From Bifidobacterium breve (GTDB lineage: Bacteria; Actinomycetota; Acidimicrobiia; Acidimicrobiales; Acidimicrobilacustridaceae): 34,159 bases of DNA. Positions 21,788-30,278 of this stretch are shown here, one piece after another (positions within the stretch are counted from its first letter, which is position 1; the number at the start of each line of letters is the position of its first letter). The stretch lies in NCBI GenBank assembly GCA_945878645.1, contig CAMCTW010000009.1, positions 1-34,159 on the forward strand. The letters run 5' to 3'. The notes under the pieces are model-generated. The model ran no database searches. It saw only the letters and a list, made by a program, of their open reading frames with translations, and was not told the DNA's origin. The position numbers and the translations under genes are program-made.

Positions 21788-22597
21788 ATGGCTCGTGAAC
21801 ATCCTGTTGCCGTTATTACCGGAGCAGCTCGGGGAATCGGGGCGGCGACCGCGGCCCGGCTCGCCGCGCGCGGCTTCACCGTGGCACTGATCGACCTTCC
21901 GCTGGAATCGCCGGGACGCCATGGTGAGATCCCTGGCCCCTATCGCCCCGCCCACGGACAAGACCTCGATGAAGCGGCTGCGGCATGTAACGGCCGCGGT
22001 CACGCCCACGCCGCTGACGTTCGCGATCCCGAAGCACTAGCTCGCGTCATCGACACCGTTGTCGCACATCACGGTTCAATCGATGTTGTTGTTGCTGCCG
22101 CTGGTGCCGTTGCTGGTGGCGTCCCGCTTTGGGAAACCGAGGACGACACATGGCGAACGATGATCGATATCAACCTCACCGGCGTGTTCAACATCGCTCG
22201 CGCAGCATTGCCCTCGATGCTCAACGCTCCCTTGCCGCGTAACGGTCGATTTGTCGCCGTTGCTTCCGCCGCTGCCCACCACGGACTTCCGCAACTTGCT
22301 GCTTACTCCGCCGCCAAACACGGTGTTGCCGGATTGGTCAAAGCACTTTCTGCCGAACTTGCCGACAGCGGTGTTACCGCCAACGCGGTGTGCCCCGGTT
22401 CAACCGCCACCGGAATGCTCGATGCCAGCGCGGCGATCTACGGGATGGCTGACCGCAGCGAGTTTGCCGGCCAGGCCCGCATCGGTCGCCTTATTGATCC
22501 CGATGAAATTGCCGCAACGATCGAATGGCTGTGCGTCGATGCACCCGCGGCGCTGACGGGTTCACTCATTGATATCGATGGCGGATTCCGCGCATGA
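21788..22597 (+). CDS. SDR family oxidoreductase of the mycofactocin-associated type
   Basis: A 269-residue SDR: TGAARGIG (11-18), catalytic S160, Y173 and K177 (YSAAK), and IDIDGGF near the end. After the second beta strand there is an insertion (about residues 40-66, rich in Gly/Pro with GPYRPAHGQDLDEAAA). Such insertions are characteristic of mycofactocin-linked SDRs, which keep NAD bound and pass electrons to mycofactocin. The NNAG motif is altered to AAAG. Start: ATG after GGAGGA. It overlaps the MoxR gene by four bases (ATGA), and that run of genes leads directly to mftE and mftF. Confidence 0.85.
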   Translation: MAREHPVAVITGAARGIGAATAARLAARGFTVALIDLPLESPGRHGEIPGPYRPAHGQDLDEAAAACNGRGHAHAADVRDPEALARVIDTVVAHHGSIDVVVAAAGAVAGGVPLWETEDDTWRTMIDINLTGVFNIARAALPSMLNAPLPRNGRFVAVASAAAHHGLPQLAAYSAAKHGVAGLVKALSAELADSGVTANAVCPGSTATGMLDASAAIYGMADRSEFAGQARIGRLIDPDEIAATIEWLCVDAPAALTGSLIDIDGGFRA

Positions 22598-23499
22598 GTT
22601 CGTTTAACCGCGCCGCGGTCGACGCAATCTGCGCCGACGTTGTCGGACGTCGCAATGAAATCGATGTTGTCGTTGCTGCACTTGCTGCCGAACGCCATGT
22701 CTTGCTTGAAGGGCCCCCCGGAACGGGCAAGTCCTCATTGCTGCGAGCGCTTGCTCATGCGTCTGGGGTTGAACTCGTCTTCGTCGAAGGAAACGCTGAA
22801 CTCACACCGGCTCGTCTCGTAGGAACCTTCGACCCCGCTCGCGTGCTCACCGACGGCTACAGCCCCGAGGTGTTCCTCGATGGTCCGCTTGTCGATGCGT
22901 TGCGCACCGGATCGTTGTTGTACATCGAAGAGATCAATCGTGTTCCGGAAGAAACGCTCAACGTCATCATCACGGCGATGAGCGAACGCGAACTCCACAT
23001 TCCCCGCCTTGGTCGCGTCGTCGCCGAATCGGGTTTCCGGGTTGTGGCCGCAATGAATCCGTTCGACGCGGTCGGCACAGCCCGAATCTCCTCTGCCATC
23101 TACGACCGCGTTTCCCGAGTGTCGATGGGTTACCAGTCGCTGGAAGAAGAAACCGAAATCGTTGGCCGCGAGGCGAAAGGTGCGGGCGCCGGACCACTCG
23201 GCAACCGTGCGGTTCGCGTTGTGCGGGCAACACGAAACCATTCTGATGTTCGTGTCGGTTCTTCGGTTCGAGGAGCGATCGATCTCTCGCTCATCGCCGA
23301 GCAACTCGCCAACCTTCGCGAGCAATCGGTCACCGATGAAGAACTTGGACTCGATGCCGCGCTCGCGGCCCTTTCCGGCCGTATTCGCGTTCGAGAAGGT
23401 TCAGGCCGCACGCCTGAAGCAATCGTGCGCGATCTCTGGGCAGCCAATCCGCTCGAACTCGACGAACAATCACCCGGGAGTGATCCGGGAAAAGCCTGA
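22594..23499 (+). CDS. MoxR-family AAA+ ATPase
   Basis: A 301-residue AAA+ ATPase of the MoxR/CoxD/NorQ group. The Walker A is GPPGTGKS (40-47), the Walker B LLYIEE (108-113), and sensor 1 lies in VVAAMNP. A C-terminal lid follows. These ATPases pair with a VWA protein to remodel or insert metal into enzymes (CoxD-CoxE, NorQ-NorD, CbbQ-CbbO and MoxR in methanol dehydrogenase maturation). The ATG overlaps the SDR stop. The VWA gene follows within 62 bases, and mftE and mftF come next. A role in activating a mycofactocin-dependent enzyme is inference from position. Confidence 0.9.
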   Translation: MSSFNRAAVDAICADVVGRRNEIDVVVAALAAERHVLLEGPPGTGKSSLLRALAHASGVELVFVEGNAELTPARLVGTFDPARVLTDGYSPEVFLDGPLVDALRTGSLLYIEEINRVPEETLNVIITAMSERELHIPRLGRVVAESGFRVVAAMNPFDAVGTARISSAIYDRVSRVSMGYQSLEEETEIVGREAKGAGAGPLGNRAVRVVRATRNHSDVRVGSSVRGAIDLSLIAEQLANLREQSVTDEELGLDAALAALSGRIRVREGSGRTPEAIVRDLWAANPLELDEQSPGSDPGKA

Positions 23500-23561
23500 G
23501 CCCGTCGCCCGATAACGGCGGCGGGGGCAGCCGACCCCCTCAAGCTCCTGACGAAGAGCGC

Positions 23562-24482
23562 GTGCTTGAAGGCGAAGAAGCCGAAGAAGCGTTGGCCGAG
23601 GCTGGTCGTCAATCGACGTCTCGTCGGCAAATGGAACAACACGAATCATTTCAAGAGATTTCGCCCGAAGTCGGCATCCTCGATGAAGAAGCGTTTGCCG
23701 ATGCTTTGCGCGACGATCCCGACGAGACACTCACGCTGCTGGCGGAACTCGTTGGGGCAACTGATGAGAAGTTGCGCGAGTTAGCTCGTTCGCTCGCCGG
23801 TCGAGTGGTTGTCGATGTGGTTCGCACTGGCGCACCGCGACGCCGAGGAATTGGTCGCTTACGGCACCGGCGCGCTGATCACGGTGGCGAACTCGATGTT
23901 GACCGGAGCCTTGAAACGATTGCTGCATCACGAGCACGAGGCGATGCGCCTTCGCTTGAAGATCTCACTGCCCGTGATTGGTCGAAACCCAATCTTGCCC
24001 TCTGTCTTCTCATTGATCGCAGCGGTTCAATGGGCGGTGAGCGTTTAGCGACCGCAGCCGTTGCCGCAGCCGCATCGCTATGGCGAGCACCAATCGATAC
24101 GAGCGTGATCGCATTTTCCGACGATGCCATCGTTATTGCCTCTCAAGGTTCGGGTCGCGATGCCGAGGATGTCGTCAACCAGATTTTCCGTCTTCGTGGC
24201 CATGGCACAACTGACCTGGCGTTCGCGTTTCGCACCGCAGCAGCGCAACTGGCGCGCTCATCAGCGACTCGAAAGATCACCCTGTTGCTGTCCGACGGCC
24301 GAGCTACTGCTGGCGACGACCCCACTATCGCGGCCACGAGCCTCGACGAACTCATCGTGTTGGCACCAGCCGAGGATGCCGAAAATGCGCAGGCGCTCGC
24401 CGACTCGGTAGGCGGCCGCTGCGTCATGGTCTCAGGACCGGCGCATATCCCCGAGGCATTGGCCGACGCTCTGCAGTCCTAA
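23562..24482 (+). CDS. VWA domain protein (CoxE/chelatase-D type)
   Basis: A 306-residue protein. The N-terminal 140 residues are acidic and helical, with no known fold. The VWA domain starts near residue 145 with the MIDAS motif D152-x-S154-x-S156 (DRSGSMGG), then the threonine in HGTTDLA and the aspartate in LLSDGRA. It should bind Mg2+ and dock the partner MoxR ATPase onto its client. The start is GTG at 23562 with GAAGAG upstream. The reading frame is open without a stop back to 23484, but holds no better start codon. It lies 62 bases after MoxR and 30 before mftE, in one operon. Confidence 0.87.
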   Translation: MLEGEEAEEALAEAGRQSTSRRQMEQHESFQEISPEVGILDEEAFADALRDDPDETLTLLAELVGATDEKLRELARSLAGRVVVDVVRTGAPRRRGIGRLRHRRADHGGELDVDRSLETIAASRARGDAPSLEDLTARDWSKPNLALCLLIDRSGSMGGERLATAAVAAAASLWRAPIDTSVIAFSDDAIVIASQGSGRDAEDVVNQIFRLRGHGTTDLAFAFRTAAAQLARSSATRKITLLLSDGRATAGDDPTIAATSLDELIVLAPAEDAENAQALADSVGGRCVMVSGPAHIPEALADALQS

Positions 24483-24512
24483 ACGTGTGCGTATTGGGCT
24501 ATCGGTGCGACG

Positions 24513-25205
24513 ATGGTGCCAATGACTTCCGATCACATCCTCGGCGATCTCACCTGGACAGATGTTCGCGACACAACGCGCATTGTGCTGATCCCCGTCG
24601 GAAGCCTTGAACAACACGGCCCCCATCTGCCGCTCGATACCGATACTCGGATTGCAACGTCGCTGGCCGAGCATGTGTGCGAACTACGCGAGGACCTTGT
24701 TCTTGGCCCCGCGCTCACCGTCGGCGCTTCCGGTGAGCACGCGGGTTTCGAAGGTACGTTGTCGATCGGAACCGACGCCCTCACGACGGTTCTTGTTGAA
24801 CTGGCCCGTTCCGCCGACGCATTCCGCGGCGTTGTGTTCGTTAACGGGCACGGTGGCAACCGTGATGCCCTTTTGGCAGCGCGAGCGATCCTTCATCACG
24901 AGGGTCGAACCGTTGTGGCCTGGTCGCCATCGATTCCCGGTGGCGATGCCCACGCCGGCCATACCGAAACCTCAATCCTGCTTGCCCTCGATCCTGACTG
25001 CGTGCGGGTCGATGCCATCGAAGTCGGAGCCACAGCCCCACTCAACGAGTTACTTGAAGACCTGCAGGCTGGCGGCGTGAAGTCACGCAGCGCCAATGGC
25101 GTTCTTGGCGATCCCACAACAGCCACTGCCGAACATGGAAACGAAATTGTCATCACGCTTGTTGCTGATCTGGCGCGAACGATCGACAAAGTATTCACAC
25201 AATGA
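24513..25205 (+). CDS. mftE: Mycofactocin peptidase MftE (creatininase family)
   Basis: A 230-residue metal-dependent peptidase. The ligands are E33 and H35 (EQHGPH), D44 (LDTD), H113 (NGHGGN) and E152 (HTETS). It cuts the modified MftA to release the crosslinked Val-Tyr-derived unit for MftD. An ATG at 24522 (three codons on) is an alternative start; no strong ribosome binding site decides between them. It overlaps mftF by four bases (ATGA) and lies about 10.6 kb from mftC. Confidence 0.93.
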   Translation: MVPMTSDHILGDLTWTDVRDTTRIVLIPVGSLEQHGPHLPLDTDTRIATSLAEHVCELREDLVLGPALTVGASGEHAGFEGTLSIGTDALTTVLVELARSADAFRGVVFVNGHGGNRDALLAARAILHHEGRTVVAWSPSIPGGDAHAGHTETSILLALDPDCVRVDAIEVGATAPLNELLEDLQAGGVKSRSANGVLGDPTTATAEHGNEIVITLVADLARTIDKVFTQ

Positions 25206-26659
25206 CGACGTCTGAACTCACCGGTCTGCACGTCATCGCAGATCCGTCGCTTCAGCAACGTGAACGCGGGACTGTTCTGATTGGTGGGTCCCCACTTCGC
25301 ATTGTCCGCATTAGCGAAAAAGGCGCCGACCTCGTCGACGCACTTTTAGATGGTTCGCCCGTTCCGCCGGGAAAGGGCGCGACATCATTGGTTCGCCGAC
25401 TTCTCGATGGCGGATTGTTGCAGCCTGTACCTCAATCAACGCCATTCACCGCCGCCGATGTCACGGTTGTGATTCCTGTTCGCGGTTCGCTTGAACCGAG
25501 CCTGCTAGATGGCATCGGCGAAGTCGCGCACATCATCGTGGTTGATGATGAAAGCTCCGAACCGATCACGGTGCCATCGCACACAATGCACGGCGTAAAA
25601 GTTCGCTGCCTACGTCGCGACACCAACGGTGGTCCCGCCGCCGCGCGCAATACCGGCCTTGGCGCCGTTACCACCACTCTTGTGGCGTTTGTCGATGCCG
25701 ATTGTGTTCCTCGCGCTGGTTGGATTACTTCGTTACTCACGCAATTTGGTGATCCCAATGTTGCTGTCGTTGCGCCACGAATCACGTCAGTTGACCCATT
25801 GGGAACAGCAGATCACCCACTCCTTTCGCGTTATGAACGAGCGCATGCCTCGCTCGATCGCGGGACACAACGAGGGCGAGTGCGTGCTCGGACTCGAGTT
25901 TCCTATGTTCCGTCGGCCGCGCTCGTCTGTCGCGTCGATGCACTTCGGGGAGTCGGCGGCTTCGACGAGGCCATGACTGTTGGCGAAGACGTCGATCTGG
26001 TGTGGCGTCTCGATGAATCAGGCCACACCGTTCGCTACGAACCAAGTGTCACCGTTGGCCACCGCCACCGCACCAGCCCGTGGCCCTGGCTGCGCCGGCG
26101 CTTCGACTACGGGACGTCGGCCGGCCCGTTGGCCAAACGCCATCCCGGAGCACTGGTTCCCATCGAAGCATCGGGGTGGAGCATCGCCACTTGGGGCCTC
26201 GTTGCTGCGGGTCACCCGATTGTGGCGGGTGCCGTTGTCGGGGCCACCGCAGGAATGCTGAGCGGGAAACTCGACGCACTTTCGCGACCAATGCCTGTGG
26301 CTGCGCAACTGGCCGGTCGCGGTCATCTCAGTGCTGGTCGCACCATTGCGCAGGGTCTTGTTCGGCCCCTTTGGCCGCTGACCGCACTCGCAATCATCGT
26401 CATTCCATGGCGCCGTCTGAAACTCGCGCTTCTGGCTGCGGTGCTCGCGCCTTCGATCATCGACTGGATTCGCACTCGACCCAACATCTCGCCCGTTCCC
26501 TACGTCGCGCTGCGCCTTGCCGATGACATCGCCTATGGCGCGGGCGTATGGGTCGGTTCCGTGCGCGCCGGAACCATCGAACCACTCATTCCCGATGTCA
26601 CTAGTTGGCCGAAAGCCAGTCGCTATACGCGCTGGCGCACCAGCAAAGCTCAGCCCTAA
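25202..26659 (+). CDS. mftF: Mycofactocin glycosyltransferase MftF
   Basis: A 485-residue GT2-type enzyme that adds glucose units to mycofactocin. Residues 1-80 form a small N-terminal part (RIVRISEKGADLVDALLDG, then LVRRLLDGGLLQP) that looks PqqD-like. The GT-A domain starts near 87 (TVVIPVRG), with VVDDES (113-118), the DxD metal motif D165-A-D167 (FVDAD), and later VGEDVDLVWRL. The C-terminal quarter is hydrophobic (for example AGAVVGATAGML, LTALAIIVIPWRR, LALLAAVLAPSII), so it is probably at the membrane. It ends seven bases from the convergent FKBP gene. Confidence 0.93.
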   Translation: MTTSELTGLHVIADPSLQQRERGTVLIGGSPLRIVRISEKGADLVDALLDGSPVPPGKGATSLVRRLLDGGLLQPVPQSTPFTAADVTVVIPVRGSLEPSLLDGIGEVAHIIVVDDESSEPITVPSHTMHGVKVRCLRRDTNGGPAAARNTGLGAVTTTLVAFVDADCVPRAGWITSLLTQFGDPNVAVVAPRITSVDPLGTADHPLLSRYERAHASLDRGTQRGRVRARTRVSYVPSAALVCRVDALRGVGGFDEAMTVGEDVDLVWRLDESGHTVRYEPSVTVGHRHRTSPWPWLRRRFDYGTSAGPLAKRHPGALVPIEASGWSIATWGLVAAGHPIVAGAVVGATAGMLSGKLDALSRPMPVAAQLAGRGHLSAGRTIAQGLVRPLWPLTALAIIVIPWRRLKLALLAAVLAPSIIDWIRTRPNISPVPYVALRLADDIAYGAGVWVGSVRAGTIEPLIPDVTSWPKASRYTRWRTSKAQP

Positions 26660-26665
26660 AGAGGC

Positions 26666-27040
26666 TCAGCCGACGTTGAGAAGGTCGACGACGAACACCA
26701 GAGTTTCGCCGCCCTTGATGACACCACCGGCGCCACGATCGCCATACCCAAGATGCGATGGAATGGTGATGCTTCGGCGGCCACCGATTTTCATACCGGC
26801 AACGCCCTGATCCCAACCAGCAATGACTTGACCGGCACCGAGGCGGAACTCGAAGGTGTCATTGCGATCCCACGATGCGTCGAACTGCTGCCCGTCGCTC
26901 CACGCAACACCGACGTAGTGAACAGTCACGTTCGCGCCGGAAAGAGCTTCGGCACCGGTGCCAACTTCGATGTCTTCGATGACAAGGTCGGCCGGCGGTG
27001 CGGTGTCGGGAATGGTCACGGTGGGTTTGGTATCAGCCAT
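26666..27040 (-). CDS. FKBP-type peptidyl-prolyl cis-trans isomerase
   Basis: A 124-residue one-domain FKBP: VTVHYVGVAWSDGQQFDASW, AGQVIAGWDQGVAGMKIGG (read in parts), SHLGYGDRGAG and LVFVVDLLNV. It catalyses proline isomerisation in protein folding. There is no signal peptide, so it is cytoplasmic. The start ATG at 27040 has TAAGTT (27047-27052) six bases upstream and no ribosome binding site, so the transcript is predicted to be leaderless. Confidence 0.93.
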   Translation of the reverse strand: MADTKPTVTIPDTAPPADLVIEDIEVGTGAEALSGANVTVHYVGVAWSDGQQFDASWDRNDTFEFRLGAGQVIAGWDQGVAGMKIGGRRSITIPSHLGYGDRGAGGVIKGGETLVFVVDLLNVG

Positions 27041-27046
27041 GGCCGA

Positions 27047-27052
27047 AACTTA
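27047..27052 (-). promoter_or_regulatory. -10 element (TAAGTT) for a leaderless FKBP transcript
   Basis: The TANNNT box on the minus strand is six bases from the ATG at 27040, within the 19-base gap after the methyltransferase gene. Confidence 0.4.
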
Positions 27053-27059
27053 GTGCGAG

Positions 27060-27896
27060 TCAGGAACGATGGGCCACAAGGGCTCGCCATTCCCCATCTT
27101 CTCGAACATCATCAACAACCGCTCCGGCCTGATTGAGTGCTGCCGCGACGGTTTCGGTCTGCTCGGCGAGCAGTCCACTTAGAACCAACACGCCGTCGGG
27201 TTTCGTGATCTGGACCAAACCTTGGGCCATCGAACACAGTGTCGCTGCGCTGATATTGGCCAACACAAGGTCATAGGTCGCGCTGTCGAGTTCCACAATC
27301 GTTGCTGTCGAAACGTCAACGACATCGGCGACATCGTTATGGCGCGCATTTTCGATTGTCGCAATGATCGCGTCAGGGGAAACATCTGTGGCGATTGCCT
27401 CTCTCGCGCCTAGACGCACCGCAGCAATCGCCAAAATGCCACTTCCACAACCAATGTCGGCAACCACTGCACCGGGCGTGACGAACTCTGCCACAGCCTC
27501 CAAACACAGCCGCGTGGTCTCATGCGATGCACTTCCAAACGCGTGACCGGGATCGATCAACAACACAAGGTCATCGGTGGTCACATCTGGCGGGGCATCG
27601 AGCCACGGCGGAACGATCACGATGTTGGAACCGGCTCTCCATACCTGGGCATGTTCTCTCCATGCATCAAGACCGGTCTCCGCGGCCACAGATTCCGCCG
27701 TTACTGTCCAACGATCAGAAAGCGTTTTCACGACGAGTTCTGCCAGCGTTGCCTCGCAGCCAATTCGAAGTTCGATCGACCCGTTGGCCAGTGCGAGTTC
27801 TTCAACCCCGCTGACGCCCAAGTCCCAGACCAACCCCGACACCTCATCAACCTCGTCCTCGTGCACAACGAGAACTACTGCAGCCCATTCGGTCAC
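27060..27896 (-). CDS. prmA: Ribosomal protein L11 methyltransferase-like protein
   Basis: A 278-residue class I SAM methyltransferase of the PrmA type. The N-terminal substrate-binding part has EVDEVSGLVWDLGVSGVEE. Next come IDPGHAFGSASHETTRLCLE, the SAM loop DIGCGSGILAIAAVRLGA, and LVLANISAATL in place of the usual motif IV. PrmA trimethylates ribosomal protein L11. The start is a GTG that overlaps the stop of the upstream nitroreductase gene (GTGA); the longer in-frame reading to 28133 would cover that gene and is rejected. It is the second gene of a two-gene unit. Confidence 0.85.
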   Translation of the reverse strand: MTEWAAVVLVVHEDEVDEVSGLVWDLGVSGVEELALANGSIELRIGCEATLAELVVKTLSDRWTVTAESVAAETGLDAWREHAQVWRAGSNIVIVPPWLDAPPDVTTDDLVLLIDPGHAFGSASHETTRLCLEAVAEFVTPGAVVADIGCGSGILAIAAVRLGAREAIATDVSPDAIIATIENARHNDVADVVDVSTATIVELDSATYDLVLANISAATLCSMAQGLVQITKPDGVLVLSGLLAEQTETVAAALNQAGAVVDDVREDGEWRALVAHRS

Positions 27897-28600
27897 AACG
27901 CGTCGACGCCAAACGGGTTTCCGTCGAATCGATCGACTGTCGCAAAATTTTGAACTGGTTCGCGGCGCAACTTGGTGGGCTGATGCACGGGGTGCCCGAT
28001 CATCATCACACCGGCTAACGAAAGGTTGTCGGGAACGTTGAGCAGTCCACGAACCTCGGGCTCGACCCGCGCATGCATCGTGGTGATGACGCCACCGAGT
28101 CCTTCGGAACGAGAGGCAAGAAGAATGTTCCACATAAACGGATAGATCGATGCTCCCGCAACCATTGTGTAGTGGCCAAGATCACGATCAGTTGCCACTA
28201 ATCGCTCCAAGTCACCGAACACCGCCAAGATGATCGGTGCACCAAAGGTGATTTCCACTCGATCGCGAACGATCTCGTCGTAGTCGCCACTCGCTCGCGC
28301 CGCATCGACGACCTTGTCTTCAAGTTCGCGATCACCAACAGGCGACCAGGGTGTGAAACCGGCGGCAGTCTGGGCGAAGTAATCGCGCCATGGTCCGAGG
28401 TACAACTCGCGCAACGCAGTTCGAAGCGCAGGGTCTTTCATCACAACGACATGCCAGGCCTGACGATTCCCGCCATTCGGAGCGAAACGTGCATGATCGA
28501 GAATGCGCGTCAACGTCGCGTCATCGACTGGTTCATCGGTGAACTCACGTACCGAGCCAGTTCCTCTGATCGTGGCGACCAGATCCGTTGACTTCTCCAT
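27893..28600 (-). CDS. Nitroreductase family protein
   Basis: A 235-residue flavin-dependent nitroreductase-like oxidoreductase. Landmarks are VREFTDEPVDD, RFAPNGGNRQAWHVVVM for the FMN phosphate site, and 'GLGGVITTMHARVEPEV' and 'GVMMIGHP' near the C-terminus. Its substrate (nitro, quinone or enone compounds) is not clear. The ATG at 28600 follows AAGG; a GTG one codon upstream is possible. It overlaps the PrmA-like gene by four bases. Confidence 0.87.
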   Translation of the reverse strand: MEKSTDLVATIRGTGSVREFTDEPVDDATLTRILDHARFAPNGGNRQAWHVVVMKDPALRTALRELYLGPWRDYFAQTAAGFTPWSPVGDRELEDKVVDAARASGDYDEIVRDRVEITFGAPIILAVFGDLERLVATDRDLGHYTMVAGASIYPFMWNILLASRSEGLGGVITTMHARVEPEVRGLLNVPDNLSLAGVMMIGHPVHQPTKLRREPVQNFATVDRFDGNPFGVDAL

Positions 28601-28654
28601 CACAATCCTTCCCTCACAAACCTTCTTATGGCCGTCGCCCTTAGGGGCGGATTG

Positions 28655-30193
28655 TCACCGACCGAGGTACTCGTCGCGGATCTGTTGCTTGTAGAGCTTC
28701 CCCGTTGGGAGTCGCGGCAACTCATCACGAAAGTCGATGACTCGCGGCACCTTGAATCCGGCGAGTTGCTCGCGGGCATAGGTACGCAATCGTTCGATGG
28801 TTGCGTCGTCCGCCGCAATTCCGGGTTCAAGCTGCACCACAGCGTGCACGTACTCGCCGAACTCCGGATCGGGGAGGCCGAACACCGCAACATCAACGAC
28901 ATCGGGATGCATGATGAGCGCAGATTCGATTTCGGCTGGGTAGATGTTGACGCCACCGGAAATAATTGTGAACGCGCGGCGATCAGTGAGATAGAGAAAG
29001 CCGTCTTCGTCGAGATAACCAATGTCACCAAGCGTCATCCAGTTGTCGCGCTGCGGATGGCGACTGTCTTTCGTTTTTTCCGGATCTCCGTGGTATTCGA
29101 AATTGGCTTGGGGCTGTTCGAAATACACGAGACCAATTCCACCGGTTTCGAGTTCAGCGCCTTCTTCATCGCAAATATGCGGAATGCCATTAATCGGCTT
29201 ACCGACCGAACCCGGATGTGCCAGCCATTCCTCGGACGTAAGGAATGTCATGCCATTGCCTTCGGTGCCGGCGTAGTACTCGCTCACGATCGGACCAAGC
29301 CACTCGATCATTTGCCGTTTGGCCTCGGGCGGACACGGCGCGGCGGCGTGCACCATCAACTGAAGACTCGACAAGTCGTAACGAGCCTTGACCTCGTCGG
29401 GCAGTCCCAACATTCGCACCATCATCGTGGGAACAACCTGCGCGTGAGTGATCGAATCGCGTTCGACCACGCGCAAGAATTCCTCGGCATCGAACTTCTC
29501 GAGCACGACAACGGTGCCACCGAGTTCGTGAATACCGCAGGACCAAATGATTGCGGCCGAGTGATACAGCGGGGCCGGACACAAATAGATCGACTCAGAG
29601 TTCATCCCCAACATGAACTCAAGGAGCAAGGAAATCGTCCCGCCCTGACCATCGTCAACCATTCGATCAGGAAGTGCGCGCTTAATTCCCTTCGGCCTAC
29701 CGGTGGTGCCCGAGGAATAGAGCATGAAGTCACCGCGGGGTTGCGAGGCAAATGCTTCGTCAGTGGTCGATGCGAGCGCGTCTTCGTAGGACTCAAAACC
29801 GTCAACGGTTCCGTCCATCATCAAACGCACCGGGCAATCCGGGATGAACGCCAGCATTTCCTGGGCAACCTTCGACTGATTCTTCGTGGAAATGAATGCT
29901 TTCGCGTTGGAATCGGTAATTAGGTAGGCAGCTTCCTCCGCTTGCAGATAGCGGTTGACCGTCACCAAATACATGCCAGAGCGCAACGCGGCCCACGCCA
30001 CTTCGAAATACCGCGGATTGTTTTCGGCGAAGATCGCCACCATGTCGCCGCGAACAAGTCCTTGTTCGGCCAAATAGCGAGAGAGTCGCTTTGAACGCTC
30101 ATCGAGTTCGGCGTAGGTCACGACCGTTCCCGAAGAACCCATAATCACTGCCGCTTTGTTTGGCGTCGTACGCCCGTGTTCTCCCGGATACAT
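28655..30193 (-). CDS. Acyl-CoA synthetase (AMP-forming)
   Basis: A 512-residue adenylate-forming enzyme. The phosphate loop is YSSGTTGRPKGI, the A5 motif YYAGTEGN, the A7/A8 region GDIGYLDEDGFLYLTDR, and the catalytic lysine lies in PTGKLYK. It activates a carboxylic acid (fatty acid or ring-derived acid) to its CoA ester in two steps. The ATG at 30193 has an AAGGGGGAATC ribosome binding site, and a TAGGGT -10 box (30235-30240) lies upstream, so the reading from 30229 is rejected. It is separated from the nitroreductase by 54 bases. Confidence 0.92.
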   Translation of the reverse strand: MYPGEHGRTTPNKAAVIMGSSGTVVTYAELDERSKRLSRYLAEQGLVRGDMVAIFAENNPRYFEVAWAALRSGMYLVTVNRYLQAEEAAYLITDSNAKAFISTKNQSKVAQEMLAFIPDCPVRLMMDGTVDGFESYEDALASTTDEAFASQPRGDFMLYSSGTTGRPKGIKRALPDRMVDDGQGGTISLLLEFMLGMNSESIYLCPAPLYHSAAIIWSCGIHELGGTVVVLEKFDAEEFLRVVERDSITHAQVVPTMMVRMLGLPDEVKARYDLSSLQLMVHAAAPCPPEAKRQMIEWLGPIVSEYYAGTEGNGMTFLTSEEWLAHPGSVGKPINGIPHICDEEGAELETGGIGLVYFEQPQANFEYHGDPEKTKDSRHPQRDNWMTLGDIGYLDEDGFLYLTDRRAFTIISGGVNIYPAEIESALIMHPDVVDVAVFGLPDPEFGEYVHAVVQLEPGIAADDATIERLRTYAREQLAGFKVPRVIDFRDELPRLPTGKLYKQQIRDEYLGR

Positions 30194-30234
30194 GATTCCC
30201 CCTTGCGAAGACCGAAATGCCCGTGACAAAACGG

Positions 30235-30240
30235 ACCCTA
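30235..30240 (-). promoter_or_regulatory. Putative -10 element (TAGGGT) of the acyl-CoA synthetase gene
   Basis: ACTAGGGTCC on the minus strand, about 42 bases before the ATG at 30193. The rest of the 85-base gap up to 30278 shows nothing else. Confidence 0.3.
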
Positions 30241-30278
30241 GTCCCGACTCTGCCGGGTGAACTCGGAGTGCAGTGCGT

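Noticed and set aside
21274-21879. Longer 201-residue version of the small hypothetical protein
   Set aside because: The extra 60 residues are Ala/Pro-rich and would overlap the start and promoter of the divergent SDR.
28628-29923. 431-codon open frame on the plus strand
   Set aside because: Antisense to the acyl-CoA synthetase; no motif and no ribosome binding site.
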